A stretch of 64,000 nucleotides of DNA from Dichloromethanomonas sp964477085 (GTDB taxonomy: Bacteria; Bacillota; Desulfitobacteriia; Desulfitobacteriales; Syntrophobotulaceae): contig CAYZDF010000005.1 in NCBI GenBank assembly GCA_964477085.1, positions 13,400 through 77,399 on the forward strand, in the 5' to 3' direction. The translations under genes and the position numbers were made by a program. Shown one piece after another: positions 17,439 through 25,450 of this stretch (position 1 is its first letter; each line of letters opens with the position of its first letter). The notes under the pieces are model-generated. The model saw only the letters and a list, made by a program, of their open reading frames with translations, ran no database searches and was not told where the DNA came from.

Positions 17439-17743
17439 TATTCGAGTACTCCTTTCATGAGAAGTTCTGTTTGCAAAGCAAATAACTGAGTTCCTAGCGT
17501 TTGGTTGTCTTGTTGTAAAAGGATTAATTTTTCACTGTCGTTTAGATTTCTATCCTCGTATTCATAGTAAATTTCTGATACTGATGGTAGACAGAGTTGT
17601 ATAGGATTTTTCCCTATAATCATTTCTGGTTGAGGAACTTCTTTTATTAAGAAAAATGGTTCATTTACTACAGTTTGCTCACTAGTAATAGACATAACCT
17701 TGAACTTGTCGGCTTCGATTTGTTCATATAATACCTTAAACAT
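17438..17743 (-). CDS. Small protein downstream of tail fibre, unknown function
   Basis: 101 aa. An N-terminal beta-rich part (about 1-50) is followed by a helical C-terminus (about 65-100, LNDSEKLILLQQDNQTLGTQL) that could form a coiled coil. Proteins of this size and place, between fibre and XkdX, are common in Firmicute myophages and may assist fibre assembly (inference). Tightly coupled to xkdX. Confidence 0.7.
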   Translation of the reverse strand: MFKVLYEQIEADKFKVMSITSEQTVVNEPFFLIKEVPQPEMIIGKNPIQLCLPSVSEIYYEYEDRNLNDSEKLILLQQDNQTLGTQLFALQTELLMKGVLE

Positions 17744-17759
17744 CTTAAACGCCCCCTGT

Positions 17760-19301
17760 TTATAGTGTATAAAATAAACCCCAATTAGCTAATACTTCGT
17801 GATAGTAAGCAGATATATACTGTCTTGTTGTTAAGACAGCCTTACTCCCATTTTCAACAACGTCCATTATAGCAGGAGATGAACCGAAAGAACGTAATAC
17901 TTGAGTTGCCCCAGTCTGTATAGAATGGCGAGTTACCTGCCCGAAAGAAGAACTATATATAACTGCATCAGTAAGTAAGAAAAGCTTATTCATATAGCCA
18001 GTATAGTTTAAATCTGCTGTAATCCATATAAATTCACCATTAGGATTAACTTTGATAATTTTAATAATATTAGAAGAGTTGCTTGCTACAAAATAAATAT
18101 TACTCTCATGGTCTACTACTACCCCATTTGGGGTATTAACGCTATTTAGTGACGTAGGAAGTCCTGTTAAAATTATGGTTCTAATATGAGCATGTGTTAT
18201 TCTATCAAAAACTTCTATTCTAAGGGGATGACAGACTACGTAAATATTATCTTCAATTATTCTAGCCGTGTTTACTCTATAATCACACGCATAGGTTGCA
18301 ATTAAATTACCGTTAAAGTCATAACGCTTAAGGGTTGAATCTGGATAATCTACAAAATAAACATCATCGTTAGACTTATCTACCGTCATAATGTTACAAG
18401 GTATTGATTGTTGTGAACTTGTATAAATAACAGTAAATTGATTACTCACTGAAGTGTGTGTATTTCTGGCTATCCTAGAATAGTTAGAAGTGTCAAAGTA
18501 CGGGAAGAAAACATAATCTTTACCTCCCGAAAAGTGTTTTAGAATACTTGAAGCACTTGGCGGAGTAATGCTAGAGTAATATGAACTAAAACTGACAATA
18601 GAACTAATGGTTACATAGTTATACCCGCTACCGAGAATTGCTTGTACATTTGTAGCTCCGCCTACACCTCTTTCGATTGCAGGCGTCACGGTACTTTCCA
18701 ACATTTGATAACCTAAATTTCTTGCACCATCAATACCAAACATGCTGGAAACGGGTATCTTACTACCCGTACCGAATAGATCATTAGTTATAGAATCTGC
18801 TATCTCTGTTGGTTTTTTTGGATCTGCAATAGTACCACCCTTTGATTCTACCGCCGTAATAATTTCATCTAATTTCGCCCCTCTAGGGGGCAAGACAAAA
18901 AAATCATCACTCAAGCTATAATAGGCTTCATATCCTTTCCCCGCTTCTAAGTCTCCAGCTACTAAAGCACCCCTATCGCTATTTTTTAAAGCTTTTGCTC
19001 CTTTACCATCGATATTGATAGTAGTTGCTCCTGTATTAGCCCCTGCTTGAATCCACTTAACAAAATTGCCTTGGGTAAGCGTAAAATCACCACCTGTTGT
19101 AATGGCTATCGTGTTACTTCCTGTGGCAGTCTGGTACTTCGCTTTTTCCGCCTCATGTACAGCTTGAGCATCCTTCAGATGCTTCGTATTATTCAGCAGA
19201 TCCTGCAGAGGAGGGTTCACAGTCGTTGGGTGTATAGGATCACTGGTCTCTATCCCACGGATTGTATTCTTAAAAGTCGGGGTACCTGTTAGATCAGCCA
19301 T
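17760..19301 (-). CDS. Phage tail fibre with C-terminal beta-propeller-like domain
   Basis: 513 aa. Residues about 1-60 (ADLTGTPTFKNTIRG..., LQDLLNNTKHLKD) resemble the N-terminal attachment region of Mu-like/Firmicute tail fibres. The middle is low-complexity and Ser/Thr/Tyr-rich (about 205-255). The C-terminal part (about 260-513) contains repeated 'VDKSNDDVYFVDYPDSTLKRYDFNG' style units, a pattern of NHL/SMP-30-type propeller blades. It is the likely receptor-binding protein. ATG follows AAGGAGG. Placed between the tail-collar-domain protein and small accessory genes. Receptor unknown. Confidence 0.8.
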   Translation of the reverse strand: MADLTGTPTFKNTIRGIETSDPIHPTTVNPPLQDLLNNTKHLKDAQAVHEAEKAKYQTATGSNTIAITTGGDFTLTQGNFVKWIQAGANTGATTINIDGKGAKALKNSDRGALVAGDLEAGKGYEAYYSLSDDFFVLPPRGAKLDEIITAVESKGGTIADPKKPTEIADSITNDLFGTGSKIPVSSMFGIDGARNLGYQMLESTVTPAIERGVGGATNVQAILGSGYNYVTISSIVSFSSYYSSITPPSASSILKHFSGGKDYVFFPYFDTSNYSRIARNTHTSVSNQFTVIYTSSQQSIPCNIMTVDKSNDDVYFVDYPDSTLKRYDFNGNLIATYACDYRVNTARIIEDNIYVVCHPLRIEVFDRITHAHIRTIILTGLPTSLNSVNTPNGVVVDHESNIYFVASNSSNIIKIIKVNPNGEFIWITADLNYTGYMNKLFLLTDAVIYSSSFGQVTRHSIQTGATQVLRSFGSSPAIMDVVENGSKAVLTTRQYISAYYHEVLANWGLFYTL

Positions 19302-19314
19302 TCTTTACACCTCC

Positions 19315-19698
19315 TTAAAATAGTTCATCAATCTGGAAGTCAAGGTTAACTCCTGAGACTTTTTCTTTGCCTGAGAAGGTCATCCTGACGGCCAGATCCC
19401 CGTCGTCGTCGATGAGTCCAGCTTCGGTGAATATTGTGTCATTAACCTCATCTGCGTCCGTAATACTTATATAGTTTCGAACCTTTACTCCATCAATGAT
19501 TGTCTTAGTGGGAGCCTTACTTACCACTTGAGTTTCCAGTGCTGTGTCATCAGAGGTTGGAGACACCGGCGTAGTAACATCTCCCGGCATGTGTCCACCA
19601 GTCCCAAGTACCATGGCGGTGATCACAGGCATTGGTATGTCTCCTTTACGTGCTTGAGCAATCTTATTTCGGGTTGATGTCGTTGTTACGATGAACAT
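19315..19698 (-). CDS. Phage tail-collar fibre protein (DUF3751-like)
   Basis: 127 aa with the phage tail-collar-fibre N-terminal features: an opening TTSTRNKIAQARKGD, a conserved VITAMVLGTGG, and the FTEAGLIDDDGDLAVRMTF segment. This domain links the baseplate to the distal fibre. In typical phages it is the N-terminus of a long fibre; here it stands alone, with the next gene (513 aa) presumably giving the distal part, so the fibre may be split over two polypeptides. Confidence 0.75.
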   Translation of the reverse strand: MFIVTTTSTRNKIAQARKGDIPMPVITAMVLGTGGHMPGDVTTPVSPTSDDTALETQVVSKAPTKTIIDGVKVRNYISITDADEVNDTIFTEAGLIDDDGDLAVRMTFSGKEKVSGVNLDFQIDELF

Positions 19699-19755
19699 TT
19701 TTTCACTCCATTCACCTTGTATTTTTGCAGGTTTTCCTGCTAATGATGTTAGGTA

Positions 19756-20412
19756 TTAACTTACATATCCTTCAGCTCTGGTTGAGTCAGCTAACACTGT
19801 ACCGTCACATCGATATGTGCCATCGCAAATCTTGAACCCTGGGGGATAGCTTGCTTGCTCTAGAATCAGTAAGATTACTCTTCCTTTAGCTATATAACCG
19901 ATGTGAGAATCAGTAAGATAAGAAATTGCTAGATCAGCCACTACAGCATGGGAGGCTTTGGTATCCTTGACAGCTTTAATGATTGCATTTTCTGTTGGAG
20001 CAGTGAGCACCTCATCGATGTTTCCAGCAAGAGATATATTCATCTCTGCCCATCTATCGGGATCTATCTCCCTTACATTCTGGATGGTTGCCTGGAAGCC
20101 GAGTCTGGCCATGGCTTCAATTATTCCAGGATTGGTACCGCCCAGAGCATATATAGTCCTGGCTGACTGCAGCCTCCGTCTGTAAGTATTGTCTGGCTCA
20201 CCTGGTAGACGGTAAAGGTTACGATCTTTGCCATGTAGGTCTAATGCCCAGCCGGGAGCCGTCTCTATAATCCATGCTCTCCGGATATCAAAAATCGTGT
20301 CCTTGATGTCCTGATATTGGCTGCCGATAGATTGGCATAGGATGTAGATATCAGATCCTGTTTTCTTCAGTGGCCTTACTAGCTGAGCGTATATATATTC
20401 ACCGAATGTCAC
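19756..20412 (-). CDS. Baseplate/tail protein, Mu gp48 / YmfQ-like (DUF2313) or P2 gpI-like
   Basis: 218 aa. Hallmarks: ETAPGWALDLHGKDRNLYRLPGEPDNTYRRRL, as in baseplate proteins that follow the J protein, then GGTNPGIIEAMARLGF. It follows the gp47 homologue directly in the order 46-47-48 of Mu. It should form part of the baseplate rim and the fibre attachment site. The C-terminal 30 residues are Cys/Gly-rich (CDGTYRCDGT), which is unusual for the family. Confidence 0.8.
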   Translation of the reverse strand: MTFGEYIYAQLVRPLKKTGSDIYILCQSIGSQYQDIKDTIFDIRRAWIIETAPGWALDLHGKDRNLYRLPGEPDNTYRRRLQSARTIYALGGTNPGIIEAMARLGFQATIQNVREIDPDRWAEMNISLAGNIDEVLTAPTENAIIKAVKDTKASHAVVADLAISYLTDSHIGYIAKGRVILLILEQASYPPGFKICDGTYRCDGTVLADSTRAEGYVS

Positions 20413-20437
20413 TTGCTTTCCCCTCCATCCTGGGTGT

Positions 20438-21598
20438 CTATGTCAATCTTTCAGAAGTTATTGTAATCGTTCCAGGCACCAAGAGATCTCCGCTGCTTGC
20501 AACAACATCAGCTACAGGAGCCGTGATAATTACATTCAGTACCGGAGTTACACCCATACCAATCGATGTCAATCTTGCCAGGTATAAAGATTCGTCAATC
20601 TGCAGAGGCTTAAGAGCTTCAATGTCTTTATAATCTTCATTGTAAGCGAACAGTGCATTATACCGGGCTTCTCCTTCAGCCTGAGTTGCTGTCAGATCTC
20701 CCTGAGCAGATGGCAGTACTAAAGTAATAGTAATATCAACCGGAACTTCGTTAGGCCCTTTAACAAGCACATCAGCAATATTAGGCTTTTTTGTTCCGAT
20801 ATAGTCTTGAACCTGGGTAATCAAAGCAGGGGATGGGATCCCTGACTCAGATGCTATCGTGACATCAACAGTACCTTGGCCACGGGGGTGGTTTGAATCT
20901 ACTGTGGCACTTCGGACTCCTGGGATGCTTCTTGCCCATGAGATGTATGACGCATCGATGCCACCCTGGGCAAGCTCACTCCATTTTAACTGATATCTCT
21001 CTTGTAGGGCTTCATCCGTCTCTTCATCAGTGCCCTCAGTAGTAATCCAGTCAACTTCATTACGTACGTAATCGATTCCAGATACGTAAGTAACCATATC
21101 AGTGATGGTTTCTTCACCCACGTTATATTCGGATCCGGAGAACTCAGCAATAATCGGCACAGATATTTCACTGCTCCCAGCAGATAGAACAAGAGAAGAG
21201 GTGTTCGTTGTGATGTATTTTAATTCTTTGCCATTAGGTAAAACTTTGGTTTTGATGACGGAGCCAGCTGGAATATTAACGTTACCACTAGTGCTATTAC
21301 GTCCATAAATAAGGTTCCCAATAGTCTTTGTTGCTGGGTACCTGGTGATGTCAACATCAGCACATTTAGCATCTAACCATTGTCCGGAAGATGTAGAAGC
21401 AAAACCATTAGGTACAACAGTTAAGAGCAAATTCCATAAATCCACTGCACCCTTGAGGCAAGCACTAACGAGACGGCGAAAGGCTCCAAACTTGTTATAG
21501 TTAGTGACTCTGCCACCGTTAGCACGGTATTCATCGAAGGTTTCAGTTTCCATAGTTTCCTTATCCTTGTATCCTATGAGCGATTTCCAATCAATCAC
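20438..21598 (-). CDS. Baseplate J-like protein (Mu gp47)
   Basis: 386 aa, Baseplate_J family. Recognised from EDVIRN/DYVRNEVDWITTEGTDEETDEALQERY and the ARSIPGVRSATV segment, with beta-rich N- and C-terminal parts. It forms the wedge of the contractile-tail baseplate. Its ATG overlaps the 3' end of the gp46-like gene by 8 bp, showing coupling. Confidence 0.92.
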   Translation of the reverse strand: MIDWKSLIGYKDKETMETETFDEYRANGGRVTNYNKFGAFRRLVSACLKGAVDLWNLLLTVVPNGFASTSSGQWLDAKCADVDITRYPATKTIGNLIYGRNSTSGNVNIPAGSVIKTKVLPNGKELKYITTNTSSLVLSAGSSEISVPIIAEFSGSEYNVGEETITDMVTYVSGIDYVRNEVDWITTEGTDEETDEALQERYQLKWSELAQGGIDASYISWARSIPGVRSATVDSNHPRGQGTVDVTIASESGIPSPALITQVQDYIGTKKPNIADVLVKGPNEVPVDITITLVLPSAQGDLTATQAEGEARYNALFAYNEDYKDIEALKPLQIDESLYLARLTSIGMGVTPVLNVIITAPVADVVASSGDLLVPGTITITSERLT

Positions 21599-21980
21599 GA
21601 GTTAACACCTCCACAGATAGTCCATCCAGATCATATCCTAACACTAGGTTCATCGGGTTTCCTTCATCAATCGGGGTAAAACTACCTTGTATTCTGACGT
21701 TGTCCCGCTCCCATAGATCAACCACACATGCAGCTGATCCTGGTATAACTCTTGGGTCAGCTTCCAGCAGATCAACTACTCTCTGTTCAAAGTCCAGCCG
21801 GTTGATTTCGGTATACTCATCTTTGAGCATTTCAACTAGAGTGATCTCTGATAAAAGCATGATCCGCACGTCCTGAGCTAGGCAGTCTCTTCCTGTTACA
21901 AGGTTGATGTCACCATCAGCCTTGAGCACGAAGTCCCCGTCGATTATTTGAATATCGGTACCGAATTGTTCATTACTCAT
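21591..21980 (-). CDS. Baseplate wedge protein (Mu gp46 / GPW-gp25-like)
   Basis: 129 aa. The segment DGDINLVTGRDCLAQDVRIMLLSE plus an RVVDLLEADPRV helix fit the gp46/W (DUF2634-like) wedge proteins that precede the J protein in contractile tails. Position (gp45-type, then gp46, gp47, gp48 downstream) supports the call. It overlaps the DUF4031 gene upstream by 8 bp. Confidence 0.8.
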   Translation of the reverse strand: MSNEQFGTDIQIIDGDFVLKADGDINLVTGRDCLAQDVRIMLLSEITLVEMLKDEYTEINRLDFEQRVVDLLEADPRVIPGSAACVVDLWERDNVRIQGSFTPIDEGNPMNLVLGYDLDGLSVEVLTRD

Positions 21981-22233
21981 AGGTATGACCCTTTCTCTCA
22001 GTGTTATATGGAGCTTTTAGCAGTATCTTTACCAACTCTTTCGGGCTAATCCGTACCGCTCCCAAGGCTCTAGCCTTCTTCTTCATTCGTTCTGTGGTGA
22101 GGTCATAATGTGCTTGCCGAGTACCTTCTTTTTGAAACCAGACTCTTTTCAGGCCAACCATTCTGGCAAATGAATGAAGCTCTTCAAGGCTGGTATCAGA
22201 TATAAGATGGCCTATCTGGTCATAATAGAGCAT
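21973..22233 (-). CDS. DUF4031-family protein
   Basis: 86 aa: an N-terminal YYDQIGHLISDTSLEELHSFARMVGL, then a WFQKEGTRQAHYDLT segment and a C-terminal helix KKKARALGAVRISPKEL. This is the layout of DUF4031, a small family common in phage genomes with no known role. Finding it inside the baseplate operon is unusual. It sits 2 bp after the cysteine-peptidase gene. Confidence 0.75.
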   Translation of the reverse strand: MLYYDQIGHLISDTSLEELHSFARMVGLKRVWFQKEGTRQAHYDLTTERMKKKARALGAVRISPKELVKILLKAPYNTERKGHTYE

Positions 22234-22235
22234 CT

Positions 22236-23285
22236 TTAATATACATTGATATAGACACTGAATCCTTTAGCCTCAAGGCGTTCCTTTTCCTTCTCTGCAT
22301 TTTGCTTGTAGGCATAGGCTCCGGTTTGCACCTTAAACCAGCCATCCACAGTGGTGATAAACGTCTTCGGCCAACCATCAGAGGCTAGGTTAGCTTTTAG
22401 CCTGTCTGCATTTTCTCTAACCTTAAACGCTCCCACCTGGACCCGGTAAAGCTTCGGTAATGGTTTTGGATCTGTTTTATCATCCGGCTTTATGTCGTCC
22501 GGGAGTTCCTCTTTCTGGTTTGTTGTCACAAATGCTTCCATGAACGGATACTCATAAGGGAAGAAGCAGATGCCGTTTAGACCCCAACTTGGTCCCCAAG
22601 AGTTCTTTGTCGGCAGCCAACGTTCTTTATCACTGTACCCAAGGTTACTCATGGCATGATACCCTAGCAGAGCTTCTCCCTTTTTAGGTATTGGCACAAC
22701 AGGGTTGTCTTTGGTCACTTTCCGGAATGACTCATATACCGGAATGTTGTACTGTACTTTTCCACTTTGCAGTAAGCCGTTTTTGATAACGAATATAGGA
22801 TCATAATCAACGTACTCACGATAAACCGGTGAATATGCTTCAATTTTAAAGTGAGCTGCGTCAAGAATTACTTCTGTCCAACGTTCCTGAAAGATCTCAT
22901 ACAGTTCCGGGAAAGTTCCTATCTCCGGGAAGAGCGGGTATCTACAAACACCCCTATTTAATGCTCTTTGCCACATCGCTTTGGCAAACATTCCTTCTCC
23001 CCACCAATCAGATCCCGGAACACGGTTGCTGTACATACAGCCGAAGGATAAGCGTATATCGATACCATGTTCTTCTTTTTCCTGATCTTCTCGAATATCT
23101 ACACCTGAAAAGGCAGAGCACATATCTTTGTCTTCTTGGTCGTAGACAGATCCGATTGGACGCATAAACTCTTCTGGGAATACGTTGACCGGTGCCATAA
23201 GAAGCTGAACACTAAAATCTTTTTTAGGTTCCCTGGGTGAAGGTAAAAGGGTTAATTTACGGTCTTTGAGAGCTATCTCTGACAT
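22236..23285 (-). CDS. Papain-fold (C1-type) cysteine peptidase with C-terminal SPOR domain, tail-associated
   Basis: 349 aa. Papain landmarks in order: the oxyanion Gln and Cys region GSVYDQEDKDMCSAFSG (about 45-61), His in GYHAMSNLGY (about 208-217), and Asn in TKNSWGPSWGLNGICFF (about 226-242). A charged linker (about 255-275) leads to a SPOR domain (about 277-349: YRVQVGAFKVRENADRLKANL, FKVQTGAYAYKQNAEKEK). SPOR binds glycan strands lacking stem peptides (known). No signal peptide: it probably travels with the tail. Located among baseplate genes where a wall hydrolase is normal, so it likely cuts wall peptides or surface proteins at entry (inference). Good RBS AGGAGGGG. Confidence 0.85.
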   Translation of the reverse strand: MSEIALKDRKLTLLPSPREPKKDFSVQLLMAPVNVFPEEFMRPIGSVYDQEDKDMCSAFSGVDIREDQEKEEHGIDIRLSFGCMYSNRVPGSDWWGEGMFAKAMWQRALNRGVCRYPLFPEIGTFPELYEIFQERWTEVILDAAHFKIEAYSPVYREYVDYDPIFVIKNGLLQSGKVQYNIPVYESFRKVTKDNPVVPIPKKGEALLGYHAMSNLGYSDKERWLPTKNSWGPSWGLNGICFFPYEYPFMEAFVTTNQKEELPDDIKPDDKTDPKPLPKLYRVQVGAFKVRENADRLKANLASDGWPKTFITTVDGWFKVQTGAYAYKQNAEKEKERLEAKGFSVYINVY

Positions 23286-23303
23286 TGGTTTTCCCCTCCT
23301 AGA

Positions 23304-23546
23304 TTAATATCTTCTATTCCTGCTGGCCATCCTTTTGGCCAGCTTTTTACCTTTGGTCGGCTGCAGAACTAATTCCATTATTGGTTTCGGTTTTGGCGGT
23401 TTTGGCGGCGTTATGATCTTCGCATTTTTTGGCGGATCAGCCATCTCGTATGGAAATCCGTCAGTGATTTTTGGGGCTTCTCTAAGCAACGCTGTTCGCA
23501 CTTCCTCACAGTTTAAATACTCTTGCGGGTATGTAACTCCGACCAT
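23304..23546 (-). CDS. Small phage protein, unknown
   Basis: 80 aa; not recognised. Pro/Lys-rich centre (ITPPKPPKPKP) and a strongly basic C-terminus (KGKKLAKRMASRNRRY). It lies between the spike protein gene and the cysteine-peptidase gene with a good ribosome site (GGAGGTAAAG). The basic tail may bind DNA or the wall; this is a guess. Confidence 0.6.
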   Translation of the reverse strand: MVGVTYPQEYLNCEEVRTALLREAPKITDGFPYEMADPPKNAKIITPPKPPKPKPIMELVLQPTKGKKLAKRMASRNRRY

Positions 23547-23587
23547 TGGCTTTACCTCCTATTTTCTTACACATAAAGAAATTATTC

Positions 23588-24085
23588 TTACGGAATTGTA
23601 CTTCCGTTAATAGTACCTGTCACCGTCAGATCTCCATTGATCGTGGTGACCGGTGAAGTTATGTCCACTGTCTGAGCTTCTATTTTTGCAGAATTTGCTG
23701 TGACTTTTACTTCAGTATCAGCTGCTATCACCAAGGTACCTATAGAATGGTCAGTGACAGCTCCGGAGCCGAGGACTGCATCGATGTATGGTTGTCCGGG
23801 ATCATTGTAATAAAACCCCACCCTGACCAGGGAGCCGACAGCCGGTACTCCATATATTCCTGTGGATGACCCTGTCCAGAGAGCTGGTGCATTGACTGCT
23901 GGGAGTACAGGGAAGCTTTCATCCGGACGACCGTCACGGCCAAGCACTTGAATGTCTACCGCATAGGGTCCGTTCTCATATGTCTTGGTGACTATCCCTT
24001 TGACCTTATAAGGTATCCCTTTAATCTCAGGGATTGCTTCAAAAACAAGCTTTCTCCACGCTATAAGCCACTCACTTTTTCCCAT
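23588..24085 (-). CDS. Baseplate assembly protein V / spike (Mu gp45-like)
   Basis: 165 aa. An OB-fold region (about 30-105: GIVTKTYENGPYAVDIQVLGRDGRPDE, PALWTGSSTGIYGVPAVGSLVRVGFY) is followed by a beta-helical repeat tail (about 120-165: VKVTANSAKIEAQTVDITSP, INGDLTVTGTINGS), characteristic of gpV/gp45 puncturing spikes. It pierces the envelope on tail contraction. Its start overlaps the hub gene by 25 bp. Confidence 0.88.
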   Translation of the reverse strand: MGKSEWLIAWRKLVFEAIPEIKGIPYKVKGIVTKTYENGPYAVDIQVLGRDGRPDESFPVLPAVNAPALWTGSSTGIYGVPAVGSLVRVGFYYNDPGQPYIDAVLGSGAVTDHSIGTLVIAADTEVKVTANSAKIEAQTVDITSPVTTINGDLTVTGTINGSTIP

Positions 24086-24864
24086 TCCAGATTCATCCTC
24101 GCTTTCTCTGATGACTGATGGTAATGGGCTTTTTTAATTCTACAAATTTGTGGCTGAGCCCAGTACCTTGGGTCAATGATTTTGATTTGGTGGGAGTGTC
24201 TCAGGTAAGGTAGTGCAATGGTCTGGAGTTCTCCATGATCACCGTTTTCAGATATCCTGTGGCTCAAGATATTTTTACCGAATTCCAGTACCGGGAGATC
24301 ATTAACTAAGTATCTGTCGGACTCTTCCCATGTGCCCCAGAAGAACTCTTCTTCCGGAGTACAGTAGAAGCTCCAGTCCTGCTCATCGAGCTGCCAGGTA
24401 GTGTTGATTCTTTTCAAGCAGGCTGTGACAGTATCTGTCCTGGCTACAAAGCCGAGTTTGGATTGGAATACCTGGGGTGAGAGTGTGTATTTTTCTATAC
24501 CTGCAGCATTAAGCCCGTACTTGATAATGTCCTGCGGTAACGGGGAGACAAAGGATCGAGAGATCCTTGTACTCTTGAGGACTGTCATGAGATCTTCAGC
24601 TAGGATCAAGACGGTTTTTTTCTCAGGGATAACGTCCTTAACTTTGCCAGCGAAGATCTTCCAGAGACCGTGTCTGAGATATCCCTGGCAAATCTGAATT
24701 CGATTGCCTTTGGTTATGCTGCCGAAAGGAAATCCCTTTTTGTCCAGTTCTACCTCTGCCCGATCGGCGGGGTTGTACCTTGATGAGTAGACATCAAAGC
24801 GATACAACTTCTTTACTGCCAGAGATCCTATTTCAATATCCCAGATTGGTGTAATGTATTCCAT
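24061..24864 (-). CDS. Baseplate hub / tail protein (Mu gp44-P, gpD/XkdQ-like)
   Basis: 267 aa. N-terminal beta-barrel features (YRFDVYSSRYNPADRAEVELD, GNRIQICQGYLRHGLWKIFAGKV) match the gpD/gp44 hub fold that joins tube and spike. It lies directly upstream of the spike in the expected order. Confidence 0.78.
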   Translation of the reverse strand: MEYITPIWDIEIGSLAVKKLYRFDVYSSRYNPADRAEVELDKKGFPFGSITKGNRIQICQGYLRHGLWKIFAGKVKDVIPEKKTVLILAEDLMTVLKSTRISRSFVSPLPQDIIKYGLNAAGIEKYTLSPQVFQSKLGFVARTDTVTACLKRINTTWQLDEQDWSFYCTPEEEFFWGTWEESDRYLVNDLPVLEFGKNILSHRISENGDHGELQTIALPYLRHSHQIKIIDPRYWAQPQICRIKKAHYHQSSEKARMNLEWEKVSGL

Positions 24865-24868
24865 ATCC

Positions 24869-25450
24869 TCACCCTAGCCTTCGCATGATGTAGTCATCGT
24901 CTATGGCCGGAGTGGCATAAGCCTTCTTGGCCATCATGTGTCTGGTGACATAGTCGTCTATGGGTTCTAATGGTGGTAGGCTGAAATCGTTGGCAGGAAG
25001 AATGTCTTCCTGCTTACGCCGGGATTCATTATTTACTACTACAGGCTGCCACTGCTTAAATACTAGGGTAGCTATGATAGTATCGTTCTTGTTATCCTCC
25101 CTGGAATTAAGGGTCTCAAAGATTATCTTCTTGATATTCCAGATTGCAGTATGCTTGTTTACTATGTCATATACATATGGTTTGGCACTTTTATCTACGT
25201 TGTAGAGAATTGTGACAATCTGTTTGAGCTTATCGTAGCAAGTGTCTGTCTCATCTGTTGGCAGCTCTATGGTTAAATTGATGATTGCATCCTTAAAACC
25301 ATTTGGCTGTTTGGAAGTGCCGGACGTTCCCTCTATAGGGACTTCATCAGTCTTAATGCCGCTTTCAATTTCTAATTCTTGAAAGTTTCCAGGAAGAAGG
25401 ATATTACCCAGTTTCACCTGGCCGAATTCATCTGTTATGATCTGTCTCAT
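24869..25450 (-). CDS. Tail/baseplate protein, Mu gp43-position, unknown fold
   Basis: 193 aa; located between tape measure and hub, the position of Mu gp43 (N). Central part ELEIESGIKTDEVPIEGTSGTSKQPNGFKDAIINLTIELP is beta-rich and resembles LysM-adjacent/tail-initiator proteins (DUF6046-type) of Gram-positive myophages; I am not certain. The start overlaps the tape-measure stop by 4 bp (ATGA). Confidence 0.65.
   Translation of the reverse strand: MRQIITDEFGQVKLGNILLPGNFQELEIESGIKTDEVPIEGTSGTSKQPNGFKDAIINLTIELPTDETDTCYDKLKQIVTILYNVDKSAKPYVYDIVNKHTAIWNIKKIIFETLNSREDNKNDTIIATLVFKQWQPVVVNNESRRKQEDILPANDFSLPPLEPIDDYVTRHMMAKKAYATPAIDDDYIMRRLG

Noticed and set aside
17760..19301. Diversity-generating retroelement acting on the tail fibre
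   Set aside because: No reverse transcriptase and no template/variable repeat pair seen.
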